A DNA stretch of 64,000 nt, from positions 264,371 through 328,370 of the forward strand of contig BMWJ01000009.1 of NCBI GenBank assembly GCA_014651175.1, given 5' to 3'. The DNA comes from Streptomyces clavifer (GTDB lineage Bacteria; Actinomycetota; Actinomycetes; Streptomycetales; Streptomycetaceae). This document shows, piece after piece, positions 44,065 to 52,937 of this stretch. A program made the position numbers and the translations under genes. Below the pieces are notes generated by a model, which was not told the DNA's origin, ran no database searches, and saw nothing but the letters and a program-made list of their open reading frames with translations. Position 1 is the first letter of the stretch. Every line of letters starts with the position of its first letter.

Positions 44065-45861
44065 TTGCGCGAGTTCAGCCTTCCGGCCCTGTACGAGGTC
44101 CCTACGGACGGCAACCTGACGGATCTCATCCGCCGCAACGCCGCTCAGCATCCCGACGTCGCGGTCATGAGCCGCAAGGTTGACGGAGTCTGGACGGACG
44201 TCACGGCCACCCAGTTCCTCGCCGAGGTCAGAGAGGCCGCGCGTGGCCTGATCGCGGCGGGCGTGGAGCCCGGCGACCGGGTCGCGCTCATGTCCCGCAC
44301 CCGCTTCGAGTGGGTACTGCTGGACTTCGCCATCTGGAGTGCGGGCGCGGTCACCGTGCCGGTATACGAGACCAGCTCCGCCGAGCAGGTCCAGTGGATA
44401 CTCGGTGACTCGGGCGCCGTCGCGGTCGTCGTGGAGAGCGCCGCCCACGCCGAGTCCGTCGCCTCCGTGCGCGACCGGCTCCCCGGCCTGCGGGACGTGT
44501 GGCGGATCGACGAGGGCGCGGTCGCCGAGCTGACCGCGAAGGGGGCCGGTGTCTCCGACGGGACGCTGGACCTGCGCATGGTGAGCGCCAAGGCCGACGA
44601 CCCGGCCACCATCGTCTACACGTCGGGAACCACCGGGCGCCCCAAGGGCTGTGTGCTGACGCACCGCAGCTTCTTCGCGGAGTGCGGCAACGTGGTGGAG
44701 CGGCTGAAGCCCCTCTTCCGCACCGGCGAGTGTTCCGTGCTGCTCTTCCTGCCCGCCGCGCACGTCTTCGGCCGGCTCGTCGAGGTGGCCTCGGTGATGG
44801 CGCCGATCAGGCTCGGCTGTGTGCCGGACATCAAGAACCTCACGGACGAACTGGCCTCGTTCCGGCCGACGCTGATCCTCGGTGTGCCGCGGGTCTTCGA
44901 GAAGGTCTACAACTCGGCGCGCGCCAAGGCGCAGGCCGACGGCAAGGGCAGGATCTTCGACCGCGCCGCCGACACGGCCATCGCGTACAGCCGTGCGCTG
45001 GGTACGCCGCAGGGCCCGTCGCTCGGCCTGCGGATCAAGCACAAGGTCTTCGACAAGCTGGTGTTCAGCAAGCTGCGGGCCGTGCTCGGGGGCCGCGGCG
45101 AGTACGCGATCTCCGGCGGCGCGCCCCTGGGCGAACGGCTCGGCCACTTCTTCCGCGGTATCGGCTTCACGGTGCTGGAGGGCTACGGCCTCACGGAGAC
45201 CTGCGCGGCCACGGCGTTCAACCCGTGGGACCGGCAGAAGATCGGCACGGTCGGCCAGCCGCTGCCCGGCTCCGTCGTGCGGATCGCCGACGACGGCGAG
45301 GTACTGCTGCACGGCGAACACCTGTTCACGGGGTACTGGAAGAACGAGACGGCGACGGTGGAGGCACTGGCCGACGGCTGGTTCCACACGGGCGACATCG
45401 GCACGCTCGACGAGGACGGCTATCTGGCGATCACCGGCCGCAAGAAGGAGATCATCGTCACGGCGGGCGGGAAGAACGTCGCGCCCGCCGTGATCGAGGA
45501 CCGCATCCGGGCGCACGCCCTGGTCGCCGAGTGCATGGTGGTCGGCGACGGTCGGCCGTTCGTCGGCGCCCTGGTCACCCTCGACGAGGAGTTCCTCTCC
45601 CGCTGGGCCGAGGAGAACGGCAAGCCGGCGGGTTCGACGGCGGTCTCGCTGCGCGAGGACGCCGAACTGCTGGCGGAGGTGCAGCGCGCCGTCGACGACG
45701 GCAACGCGGCCGTGTCCAAGGCGGAGTCCGTACGCCGGTTCCGCATCCTGTCCACGCAGTTCACCGAGGAGGCGGGCCACATCACGCCGTCGCTGAAGCT
45801 GAAGCGCAACGTGGTGGCGAAGGACTTCGCGGACGAGGTCGAGTCGATCTACCGCGGCTGA
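44065..45861 (+). CDS. Long-chain acyl-CoA synthetase (FadD15-like)
   Basis: 598-residue AMP-forming ligase. Visible are the P-loop IVYTSGTTGRPKGCVLTH, FLPAAHVFGR, the linker/gate region, EGYGLTETCAATAFN, the adenylate-binding WFHTGDIGTLDEDGYLAITGRKKE and the C-terminal lysine region TPSLKLKRN. It makes acyl-CoA from fatty acid, ATP and CoA for beta-oxidation or lipid synthesis. The start is TTG 44065, well supported by GAGGAG eight bases upstream; no ATG fits the N-terminus. M. tuberculosis has FadD15 at the equivalent place. A perfect stem-loop follows. Confidence 0.93.
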   Translation: MREFSLPALYEVPTDGNLTDLIRRNAAQHPDVAVMSRKVDGVWTDVTATQFLAEVREAARGLIAAGVEPGDRVALMSRTRFEWVLLDFAIWSAGAVTVPVYETSSAEQVQWILGDSGAVAVVVESAAHAESVASVRDRLPGLRDVWRIDEGAVAELTAKGAGVSDGTLDLRMVSAKADDPATIVYTSGTTGRPKGCVLTHRSFFAECGNVVERLKPLFRTGECSVLLFLPAAHVFGRLVEVASVMAPIRLGCVPDIKNLTDELASFRPTLILGVPRVFEKVYNSARAKAQADGKGRIFDRAADTAIAYSRALGTPQGPSLGLRIKHKVFDKLVFSKLRAVLGGRGEYAISGGAPLGERLGHFFRGIGFTVLEGYGLTETCAATAFNPWDRQKIGTVGQPLPGSVVRIADDGEVLLHGEHLFTGYWKNETATVEALADGWFHTGDIGTLDEDGYLAITGRKKEIIVTAGGKNVAPAVIEDRIRAHALVAECMVVGDGRPFVGALVTLDEEFLSRWAEENGKPAGSTAVSLREDAELLAEVQRAVDDGNAAVSKAESVRRFRILSTQFTEEAGHITPSLKLKRNVVAKDFADEVESIYRG

Positions 45862-45870
45862 ACGCGTACG

Positions 45871-45909
45871 CCGGAGGGGCCCGCACCACGTCGGTGCGGG
45901 CCCCTCCGG
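45871..45909. terminator. Bidirectional terminator
   Basis: Perfect 17-base arms (45871-45887, 45893-45909), loop ACGTC, between the convergent acyl-CoA synthetase and glycosyltransferase genes. Confidence 0.87.
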
Positions 45910-45931
45910 TGTACGGGGCCGGTGTCCGCCC

Positions 45932-47074
45932 TCAGAGCAGCGTCCGGAGCTCCTCGGCGAGCAGGTCCCAGCGCCACTTCTCCTCGACCCAGGCCCTGCC
46001 CCGCTCCCCCATCCGCCGGCGCAGCTCCGCGTCGCCGAGCAGGGTGACGATCCGGTCGGCGGACTCCTCGGCCGAGCCGCCCCGCACCACCCACCCGGTC
46101 TCACCGTCGAGCACCGCGTCGGGGGCCCCGCCCGAGTCGCCCGCGACCACCGGCAGTCCGGTCGCGGAGGCCTCCAGGTAGACGATGCCGAGGCCTTCGA
46201 CGTCGAGGCCGCCGCGCCGGGTGCGGCAGGGCATGGCGAAGACGTCCCCGGCTCCGTAGTGCGCGGGCAGTTCCTCCCACGGCACCGGTCCGGTGAAGCG
46301 CACGGAGTCCTGGACTCCCGTCTCCGCGGCCAGCTTCCGCAGCTCCCCCGCGTACGGGCCGCCGCCGACGATCAGCAGGACGGTGTCCGGCTCACGGGCC
46401 AGGATCGCGGGCATGGCGAGGATGAGGGTGTCCTGGCCCTTGCGCGGGACGAGCCGGGAGACGCAGACGACGACCGGCCGGTCCGCGAGCCCGAGCCGGG
46501 CCCTCACCCGGTCCCCGCCGGAGGCCGGGTGGAAGGTCTTCTCGTCGACCCCGGGCGGCAGCTGGACCATGCGGCCCGCGGCCTCGGGGGTGAGGGCGGC
46601 GGCGATCCTGGAGCGGGTGTACTCGCCGAGGTAGGTGATCGTGTCCGTGCCCTCGCCGATGCGGCGCAGCAGCTGCCGGGAGGCGGGCAGCTGGGCCCAG
46701 CCCGCCTCGTGCCCGTGCGTGGTGGCCACGATCCGGCGGGCGCCCGCCCTGCGCAGCGCGGGCGCCATCAGCCCGAGGGGGGCCGCCGCCCCGAACCAGA
46801 CGGAGGAGCAGCCGTGTGCGCGCAGCAGCCGGACCGCCTGCCGCGTCACCCGCGGGGTCGGCAGCAGCATCGTCGTGCGGTCGCGCACGACGGTGAAGGG
46901 CTGCTCCGCGTCGAAGGCGGCGGTGGCCTCCGCACCCTCGGCGCCCCGCTTCCAGGTGGAGGCGTAGACGACGAGCTGTCCGGGGTCCAGGCGCAGCGCC
47001 ATGTTGTGCAGGAAGGCCTGGATGCCACCGGGGCGGGGCGGGAAGTCGTTCGTCACGATCAGGGTCTTGTCCAT
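45932..47074 (-). CDS. GT4 glycosyltransferase, PimB-like
   Basis: 380-residue GT-B retaining glycosyltransferase. It has the N-terminal VTNDFPPRPGGIQAFLHNMA, donor-site CVSRLVPRKGQDTLILAMP (about 200-218), and the EX7E region EGLGIVYLEASATGLPVVAGDSGG. It closely parallels mycobacterial PimB' (Rv2188c), which adds the second mannose to phosphatidylinositol mannosides, and lies beside the acyl-CoA synthetase gene just as Rv2188c follows fadD15. The ATG has TACTGT (minus strand 47088-47083) eight bases upstream and no ribosome-binding site, suggesting a leaderless mRNA. Confidence 0.9.
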   Translation of the reverse strand: MDKTLIVTNDFPPRPGGIQAFLHNMALRLDPGQLVVYASTWKRGAEGAEATAAFDAEQPFTVVRDRTTMLLPTPRVTRQAVRLLRAHGCSSVWFGAAAPLGLMAPALRRAGARRIVATTHGHEAGWAQLPASRQLLRRIGEGTDTITYLGEYTRSRIAAALTPEAAGRMVQLPPGVDEKTFHPASGGDRVRARLGLADRPVVVCVSRLVPRKGQDTLILAMPAILAREPDTVLLIVGGGPYAGELRKLAAETGVQDSVRFTGPVPWEELPAHYGAGDVFAMPCRTRRGGLDVEGLGIVYLEASATGLPVVAGDSGGAPDAVLDGETGWVVRGGSAEESADRIVTLLGDAELRRRMGERGRAWVEEKWRWDLLAEELRTLL

Positions 47075-47142
47075 CGCCGCCGACAGTACCGGGCGGCCGC
47101 GCGGCCCTGCCTGACGGCTCCCGCACGGGCGGGCCCGGCATC

Positions 47143-48384
47143 ATGGCGCCCATGCGTCTGTTGCTCGCCACCTGGACCCTCACCCGAGCGGCACTGCTGC
47201 TCTGCGTCTTCAAGGTGTTCACGGTCCCGGGCCCGGACGTCACGGTCGACGTGTCGGCGATCTACCACGGCTGGTACGAGGTGCTCCTCACCGGTTCGTT
47301 CCCGATGGACGACGTCACCTGGCAGTACCCGCCCGCCGCCGCTCTGGCGGTGCTCTCACCGGCCCTGCTGCCCTTCCTGGAGTACGCGTCCGCCTTCTTC
47401 CTCCTCGTGCTGCTCTGCGACGCGCTCGCCCTCGGTCTGCTGCTGTACGCGGCGGGGCGGCCCGGCACGCGCGCCGCGGGCGCCTGGGTGTGGGTGGCCG
47501 GTGTGCCGCTGCTCGGCCCGACCGTGTACGCCCGGTACGACCTGATGGTGACGGCCGTCGCGGTGGCGGCGCTGCTGGCCGGGGTGCGTCACCCGCGGGT
47601 GCTGGGGGCGCTGGCCGGCTTCGGCGCGCTGCTGAAGGTGTGGCCGGTGCTGCTGCTGGCGGGCACCGCGCGGGGGCGGGCGACCCGGCGTTCCTGGTCG
47701 GCCGCGGCGGTGACGGCCGGGCTGACGGCCCTGGTCGCGGCACTGGCCGCACCGGGCGCGTTCGCGTTCCTGACGTTCCAGCGGGACCGGGGCCTGGAGA
47801 TCGAGTCGCTGGGGGCGATGGTCATCCATGTGGCGCGGCAGTACGGCTGGGAGGGCGGGGTGGAACTGCGGTACGGCTCGATGGAGTTCACCGGGCAGTA
47901 CGTCCCGCTGGTGAGCACCCTGGCGCTGTGGCTGAGCGTGCTCGCCCTCGGCTGGCTGCTGGTGTGGCGGCTGCGGGCCCGGACTTTCGCGGTGCACACC
48001 CCGGCGGACGCGGCGTTCACCGCGGTGCTGCTGTTCACCACGACCAGCCGGGTCATCAGCCCCCAGTACATGGTGTGGCTGGTCGGTCTCGCCGCGGTGT
48101 GCCTGGTGTTCCGCGGCAGCCGGATGGCGCTGCCCGCGTGCCTGGTCCTGGTGGCCACCGGCGTCACCCTGCTGGAGTTCCCGCTGGGCTTCGCCCACGT
48201 GGTGGCCAGTGACGCGCGGGGCGTGGCGCTCCTGGCCGTGCGCAACGGGCTGCTGGTCGCCGCGACGCTGACGGCGGGGTGGCGGCTGTGGCGCGGGACC
48301 GTGCCCGGGGCGCGGGGCGGGGAGGCGGAGGCGGCGCGGGTCAGCCCAGCCGGTCGCGCAGATAGTCCCGCCAGCGCGCCGTGA
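47143..48384 (+). CDS. GT87-family polyprenyl-phosphate mannosyltransferase-like membrane protein
   Basis: 413 residues, about nine or ten membrane helices. The first luminal/extracellular loop holds VDVSAIYHGWYEVLLTG and MDDVTWQYPPAAALAV, with the Asp typical of GT-C enzymes. The later GALLKVWPVLLLAG and RVISPQYMVWLVG are GT87 (DUF2029) signatures. Relatives elongate mannans from polyprenyl-phosphomannose on the outer face. ATG 47143 and 47152 are both possible. Its last 44 bases overlap the 3' end of the opposite-strand lipoprotein gene. The neighbouring PimB-like gene fits a role in surface glycolipid or glycan assembly. Confidence 0.87.
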   Translation: MAPMRLLLATWTLTRAALLLCVFKVFTVPGPDVTVDVSAIYHGWYEVLLTGSFPMDDVTWQYPPAAALAVLSPALLPFLEYASAFFLLVLLCDALALGLLLYAAGRPGTRAAGAWVWVAGVPLLGPTVYARYDLMVTAVAVAALLAGVRHPRVLGALAGFGALLKVWPVLLLAGTARGRATRRSWSAAAVTAGLTALVAALAAPGAFAFLTFQRDRGLEIESLGAMVIHVARQYGWEGGVELRYGSMEFTGQYVPLVSTLALWLSVLALGWLLVWRLRARTFAVHTPADAAFTAVLLFTTTSRVISPQYMVWLVGLAAVCLVFRGSRMALPACLVLVATGVTLLEFPLGFAHVVASDARGVALLAVRNGLLVAATLTAGWRLWRGTVPGARGGEAEAARVSPAGRADSPASAP

Positions 48385-49594
48385 AGTCCTGCGGCGTCGT
48401 GCCGAGCACGCTCTGCAGGGCGTGCTCCACCGCTCCGTCGCGCCCGGAACGGGCCCCGACGGCCTTGTAGAAGGCGATCAGCTCCTCCTCGCCCCAGTCC
48501 CGCACGATCAGCTCGCAGGCCAGCCAGCCGCTCTCGTACGCCCTCGCGAGCTTCGCCGCGTCCCCGCCGAAACCGAAGTCCTCGTCCGCCGGCAGCCGGG
48601 CCGGCAGGTCGTTGCGCCGTACCGACGCCGCCAGCTCGGGGGCGAGCTCCCGGGCCGTACGGCTCTCCCGGCGGTAGGCGGTCAGGTCGGCGAAGCCCTC
48701 GGAGAGCCAGACGGGTGTGGCCGCGGAGGTGTGGGACCGGGTCGCCACATGGGTGGTCTCGTGGGTGAGGACGACCCGCTGCCCGAACTCGCCGAGCATG
48801 CCGTACGCCTGCGGGTTGACGATCACCCGGTCCGCGGGCCGCCGGCCGCTGCCGCCGACCTCGCCCGTCGTGACGGCCGCTATGCCCCGGTAGCTCGCCG
48901 CGGGTGAGCCGAGGAGCCCCGCCATGGCCTCCACCGACGCGGGCACGAGCACCACGACCCGCCCGGCCCACGGCTCCGGCCAGGTACCGGAGACGGCCGG
49001 CACGGCCCGGTCCGCGGTGTCCGCGATGCGGCGCAGCTCCTCCGCCCGGCGGCCGACGCCCAGGACGAGGCTGTGCGTGCCCCGTACGACCTCGACGTCG
49101 CCCTGCTGCCAGAGCAGCCCCGGGGTGCCCTCGCCGGCCCGGTCCGCGGCGATGTACCAGGAGTCGTCGGCGCCGCGGCGCACCAGCTCCACGGTGCGGG
49201 AGGAGGACATGGGGGCGGTGTCGTACCCCTTGAAGCGGTAGCGCAGCTCGACCTCGGCGCTGACCCGCCCGGTGCCCGTGCCGGACACGCCGTTCACCTT
49301 GTACGCCCAGGACTCCAGGGGGACGTCGGCCAGATTGCGCAGCTCGGTGCGCTGGGCCGCCCGGAAGGCCCCGGCCCGCGGGTCCAGCGCCGCCAGGTAG
49401 GCGTCGGTGTCGTGCTCCATGACGGCGGCGGCACGCCGGTCCAGGGTGGCGGCGACCTCCCCGGCCGTGATGTCGTCCGCGGTGTCCCGGGGCGCGGCGC
49501 AGGCGGAGGCGAGCAGCAGCCCGGCGAGCACGGCGCCCGCCGTGCTCCGTCTGCGGGTACGCCCCCGCCTCGCGTCCTGCGTCCGATCGGCCAT
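48341..49594 (-). CDS. Lipoprotein with gluzincin-type metallopeptidase domain
   Basis: 417 residues. A basic start and hydrophobic stretch end in the lipobox LLASAC (Cys about residue 32), so it is exported and lipid-anchored. The first half resembles an NTF2-like/Mce-associated beta domain. The second half carries the zinc motif HETTH (in VVLTHETTHVATRSH) followed by the downstream Glu in WLSEGFADLTAYRRE, the peptidase-MA layout. The intact HExxH-E set argues for an active protease; its substrate is unknown. The 3' end overlaps the convergent GT87 gene by 44 bases. Confidence 0.86.
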   Translation of the reverse strand: MADRTQDARRGRTRRRSTAGAVLAGLLLASACAAPRDTADDITAGEVAATLDRRAAAVMEHDTDAYLAALDPRAGAFRAAQRTELRNLADVPLESWAYKVNGVSGTGTGRVSAEVELRYRFKGYDTAPMSSSRTVELVRRGADDSWYIAADRAGEGTPGLLWQQGDVEVVRGTHSLVLGVGRRAEELRRIADTADRAVPAVSGTWPEPWAGRVVVLVPASVEAMAGLLGSPAASYRGIAAVTTGEVGGSGRRPADRVIVNPQAYGMLGEFGQRVVLTHETTHVATRSHTSAATPVWLSEGFADLTAYRRESRTARELAPELAASVRRNDLPARLPADEDFGFGGDAAKLARAYESGWLACELIVRDWGEEELIAFYKAVGARSGRDGAVEHALQSVLGTTPQDFTARWRDYLRDRLG

Positions 49595-49803
49595 CCAGCC
49601 GATCGTACGGCCGGACGCGGGTGACCGAGGAGACGGCCGGCGCCCGGAGCCGCACGGCTGCGCGGGGGTGGCCGGACGGCCGTGTGCCGGCCGGGGGCCG
49701 CGCCGGTCGCGCGGGGGCGAACGGCGACGCCCCGCCGGAGACCTGTCGGTCTCCGGCGGGGCGGGTGCTCAGCGGGGGGTGGGTCGGTTCGCCCGTTCGG
49801 GCG

Positions 49804-50829
49804 TCAGAGCCGCACGCCCGTCTGGAAGGTGCCCATGTAGTCCATCGACTCGTAGCGGACCACGGTGCCCGGCTTCGGAGCGTGCAGGATCTGGTTGTTG
49901 CCCGCGTACAGGCCCACGTGCGACGTGTTGTTGAAGAACACCAGGTCGCCCGGCTTGAGGGCGCTGCGGCCGATGCGGGTGCCCTCGTTGATCTGGGTGT
50001 ACGTGGTGCGGGTGATCTGCACGCCGGCCTGGGCGTAGGCCCACTGGGTCAGACCCGAGCAGTCGAACGAGTTGGGGCCGGTGCCGCCGGAGACGTACGG
50101 CTTGCCCTGCTGCGTGGAGGCCGCCTGGAGGGCAGCCGCACCGAGCGCCGACGCGGGGACCTCGTTGCCGAGCTCGACCCGCTCGCCCGCGGCGCGGCTG
50201 GCGCGCTGCTCGTCCGCGTCCATCTTGGCGCGTTCGGCGGCGGTGAGGGTGTTGAGCAGCTCACGGGCGTCGGCGAGCTTGCCCTGCTGCTTCTTCTTGT
50301 TCTCGTCCAGCGTCTTGCGGACGTCGGCGAGGTCGCCCATCTTCGCCTGGGCTTCCTTGCGCTGCTGCGCGAGGGCCCGCTGCTTCGCCTGGATCTTCTG
50401 CAGCGACTCGGCCTGCTTGGCCGTCAGCTGGTCGAGCGCGGAGGCCTGGTCGAGGAAGCTGTCCGGGTCCGAGGAGAGCAGCAGCTGGACCGACGGGTCC
50501 AGCCCGCCGGAGCGGTACTGCGCGGTGGCCAGCGAACCGAGCTCGCCGCGCAGGGTGTTGAGCTCGTCCTGGCCGCGGGCGACCTTGTCCTGGAGCGCGT
50601 CGACCTGCTTCTTGAGCTTGCCCTGCGCCTCCTCGGCGCCGTTGGCCCTCTCGGTGGCGGCCTCGGCCTCGTGGTAGAGCTTGTCGACCTTCGCCTTGAC
50701 CTCGCTCTTGGTCGGCTTGGGGTCGGCGTGGGCGGCCTGGGAGGTCAGGGCCACTGCGGCTGCGGCGGTCGCGGTGAGCACGGTCACGCGGGTGCGGCTC
50801 GGCTGCTTGGGACGACGGTGGGACGCCAC
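49804..50829 (-). CDS. Secreted NlpC/P60 peptidoglycan endopeptidase (RipC-like)
   Basis: 341 residues. A Sec signal peptide (about 1-38, cleavage near SQAAHA-DP) is followed by a long coiled coil (about 45-215) and a C-terminal NlpC/P60 domain. The catalytic Cys lies in NSFDCSGLTQWAYAQAG and the His in NNTSHVGLYAGNNQILHA. It should cut D-Glu-meso-DAP/LL-DAP stem-peptide bonds. Coiled-coil hydrolases of this type, such as RipC (Rv2190c), are activated by FtsEX. GTG 50829 is preceded by AAGGAG; longer in-frame reading to 50904 crosses the structured leader. Expression is from the promoter at 50975-51004 through a leader of about 140 bases. Confidence 0.92.
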   Translation of the reverse strand: MASHRRPKQPSRTRVTVLTATAAAAVALTSQAAHADPKPTKSEVKAKVDKLYHEAEAATERANGAEEAQGKLKKQVDALQDKVARGQDELNTLRGELGSLATAQYRSGGLDPSVQLLLSSDPDSFLDQASALDQLTAKQAESLQKIQAKQRALAQQRKEAQAKMGDLADVRKTLDENKKKQQGKLADARELLNTLTAAERAKMDADEQRASRAAGERVELGNEVPASALGAAALQAASTQQGKPYVSGGTGPNSFDCSGLTQWAYAQAGVQITRTTYTQINEGTRIGRSALKPGDLVFFNNTSHVGLYAGNNQILHAPKPGTVVRYESMDYMGTFQTGVRL

Positions 50830-50849
50830 GAAGGCGAGCTCCTTCTTCC

Positions 50850-50925
50850 TCGAGCCGCCTACCGGGCTGCGGGGGGATATGCATGAATCCCCGGCTCCGT
50901 GCACGTCACGGACTCGGCGGTTCCT
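50850..50925 (-). promoter_or_regulatory. Structured 5' leader of the NlpC/P60 gene
   Basis: The leader can fold into a compact junction. CCGCC/GGCGG closes it (50917-50921 with 50855-50859). TCCGTG/CACGGA forms a hairpin (50897-50902 with 50908-50913). CCGGG/CCCGG forms a third stem (50862-50866 with 50891-50895). The strings GAGCCGGGGA and GTAGGC resemble parts of the c-di-AMP (ydaO) riboswitch, but the conserved GGGGTGAATC half is missing. Confidence 0.45.
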
Positions 50926-50974
50926 TCACTGTCGCCCCGGGTGGGCGATCAACCGTGCGAAGGTTCGAGGCCTG

Positions 50975-51004
50975 ACCCTAGTGACCATCCTGTGATCAGT
51001 TCAA
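50975..51004 (-). promoter_or_regulatory. Promoter of the NlpC/P60 gene
   Basis: On the minus strand TTGAAC (51004-50999), 18-base spacer, TAGGGT (50980-50975). This is the best sigma-70-type match in the window. It predicts a leader of roughly 140 bases. Confidence 0.65.
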
Positions 51005-51126
51005 ATCCTCACAGGAAAAATCTCGTCACACCAGGCACTTCTTTGCTTTCATCACACTGGGTGTAGCGACTAGTTGACGGTACGTTCCATGAATTCCGAC
51101 ATGCCACCCATGCCGCACATCAGGCA

Positions 51127-52491
51127 CTAGACGCGTGAAAGCCGCTTCAGGAGCAAGGCGGACGCGACCGGCCTGGCTCCCGCCTTCGCGACCCCGTCCG
51201 CCACTTCACGGTCGGTGGAGACCACCACGACGGGTCTGCCCGCCGGTTCGGCACGGGCCAGTTGCCTGATCAGCTCGTCGGCGGTCACACCGGCCCTGCT
51301 GAACAGCACGCGCACTCCCCGCGGCGGCGCGAGCAGCACCGGGGCGGCCAGTTCGGCGCCGTCGAAGACGCAGGTCATCTCGGCGCCGGTCTGGGCGGCG
51401 AGGACCGACAGCCCGCCGAGGAGCCGCAACCGCTGCTTCTCCAGCGGCATCTGCGGATAACCGGTCTTCGTGACGTTGTAGCCGTCGACGATGAGATGCG
51501 CCTGCGGCAGGGCGAGCAGCTGGTCGAGCAGCGCCGGATCGGTCTCCGAAAGGGCTCTGGCCGCAATGTCCTTCGGTGACATCCGGCCGGGCTCCACCGC
51601 GTCGACACTGTCCGCCGGGCGGATCGACGAGGGCGGCAGGGCCAGTTCACGACGGAGCCCCTGCGCTGCGTCGAGGACGGTGTCCAGGAGCAGCCGCAGC
51701 CGCATGTCCTCGACCGAGCGCCCCTCCCTGGCCGCCCTGCGGCCCGCCTCGACGGCGGTCTCCGCCTCGGCCAGGCGCGCCTTGAGCCGCCGGGACTCGC
51801 TCTCGGCCGCCGAGACCTGGGCGGCGGCCTCCGCGCGCACCACGTCCGTCTCGGCACTGCTCCTGCGCAGGGCCGCCTCGCCGCGCTTCACCTCGCTGAG
51901 GGCGCTGCGCAGCTTGCGCTGCAGGGACTCGGCCTCCTTGCGGGACGCGTCCAGCTCGGCACGGAGCCGTTCGGTCTCGGCCCTGATCTGGCCGCGCGCG
52001 GCGGCCAGTTCCTCGCGGAGCCGCTCCAGCTCGTGCCGGGTCTCCTCGTCGGCCCGCTCGGCGTCGGCCCGCTGGACCTCCTCGCCCGCGGCGGCCACCA
52101 GCTTGACCCAGCCGGCCGGACGCAGCACGTAGGCGGCGGCGGCGACATCGACGGGGTCGGCCGCGGCGGGAGGCGCACCGGACTCCAGCGCGCCGGCCAG
52201 CTCCGGCTGGGTCTGACCGATCCGCTCACCGATGCGCCTGCGGAACACCGGGTCGCTCTCCAGCGCGGCAGCCATCGCGTTGCCCGCGAACTTGGCCCGC
52301 CGGCTCGGGGTGAACCTGGCGTACTGTCTCAGCTGCGCGGGGAGTTCACCGACGGTCAGTCCGCCGAAGGCGTCCGAGACGAGCGCCACGACCTTGCGGC
52401 GCACGCCCTCGGGCAGCGGACGGTCGAGCGACTCCGCGGCACCGCCGGCCACGTCGGCCGGTCCGGTGCCGCCTGTCGGCTGCTCCACCAT
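51127..52491 (-). CDS. NYN/PIN-like nuclease-domain protein with coiled coil
   Basis: 454 residues. The N-terminal helical part has SRRAKFAGNAMAAALESDPVFRRRI. A long charged coiled coil spans about 145-280 (RHELERLREELAAARGQ, AEAETAVEAGRRAAREG). The C-terminal YacP-type NYN domain (about 335-454) has the first acidic residue in HLIVDGYNVTKTGYPQ, CVFDGAEL and VVVVSTDREVADG, which together make the expected acidic pocket of a PIN-like RNase. NYN/YacP proteins (Rae1 in Bacillus) cut mRNA at the ribosome; the extra coiled coil is an actinobacterial addition. A zinc-ribbon gene lies 35 bases upstream. Confidence 0.85.
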   Translation of the reverse strand: MVEQPTGGTGPADVAGGAAESLDRPLPEGVRRKVVALVSDAFGGLTVGELPAQLRQYARFTPSRRAKFAGNAMAAALESDPVFRRRIGERIGQTQPELAGALESGAPPAAADPVDVAAAAYVLRPAGWVKLVAAAGEEVQRADAERADEETRHELERLREELAAARGQIRAETERLRAELDASRKEAESLQRKLRSALSEVKRGEAALRRSSAETDVVRAEAAAQVSAAESESRRLKARLAEAETAVEAGRRAAREGRSVEDMRLRLLLDTVLDAAQGLRRELALPPSSIRPADSVDAVEPGRMSPKDIAARALSETDPALLDQLLALPQAHLIVDGYNVTKTGYPQMPLEKQRLRLLGGLSVLAAQTGAEMTCVFDGAELAAPVLLAPPRGVRVLFSRAGVTADELIRQLARAEPAGRPVVVVSTDREVADGVAKAGARPVASALLLKRLSRV

Positions 52492-52525
52492 CCATCACCC
52501 CAATGTGTCTGTCCGCGCGGCCCCG

Positions 52526-52768
52526 TCAGGAGTCGGCACCCGGCCTGTCGACCAGCTCGATCTGGTCCACCGCGTTGCACCAACGACAACGGACCGACTC
52601 GATGGTCTCACTGACCACCTCGCGCTCTTCGACACTCGACTCCCCGGCCAGGTCGAGATGGACGTACTCCACGACCTTGGACGAGCGCGTCACGTCGAAC
52701 CGGGTGAGATTGCCGCAGAGCGTGCAGCGCCAGCGGGTCCCGTCCGTCGGCAGGGGAACCGTCGTCAT
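52526..52768 (-). CDS. Small zinc-ribbon protein
   Basis: 80 residues with two CxxC knuckles, CTLCGN (about 15-20) and CRWCN (about 60-64), separated by a beta-rich, acidic segment (KVVEYVHLDLAGESSVEE). That is the spacing of a single zinc ribbon. Function unknown; it may bind nucleic acid or protein. It is encoded directly upstream of the NYN-domain gene on the same strand, likely one transcript, which makes an accessory role to that nuclease plausible. Confidence 0.75.
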   Translation of the reverse strand: MTTVPLPTDGTRWRCTLCGNLTRFDVTRSSKVVEYVHLDLAGESSVEEREVVSETIESVRCRWCNAVDQIELVDRPGADS

Positions 52769-52937
52769 CGTTGCGTCCTCTTTCGTCGTTCGTCGAGTCT
52801 CGTGGTGCCCAGGTCTTCGATCTCGCGGTGCGCCGTCGAACTGCGGATGTCCTGCGGTAACCCTACGGCCTCGTGCATACCCATGAACACGGCGAGGCGA
52901 TTCGTCCCGTTCCCTTCGGGTACGTCATGCTCTGCAG

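Noticed and set aside
50830-50950. A complete c-di-AMP (ydaO) riboswitch
   Set aside because: Only GAGCCGGGGA and GTAGGC resemble the family; the conserved GGGGTGAATC portion and second binding half are absent, so I keep it as an uncharacterised structured leader.
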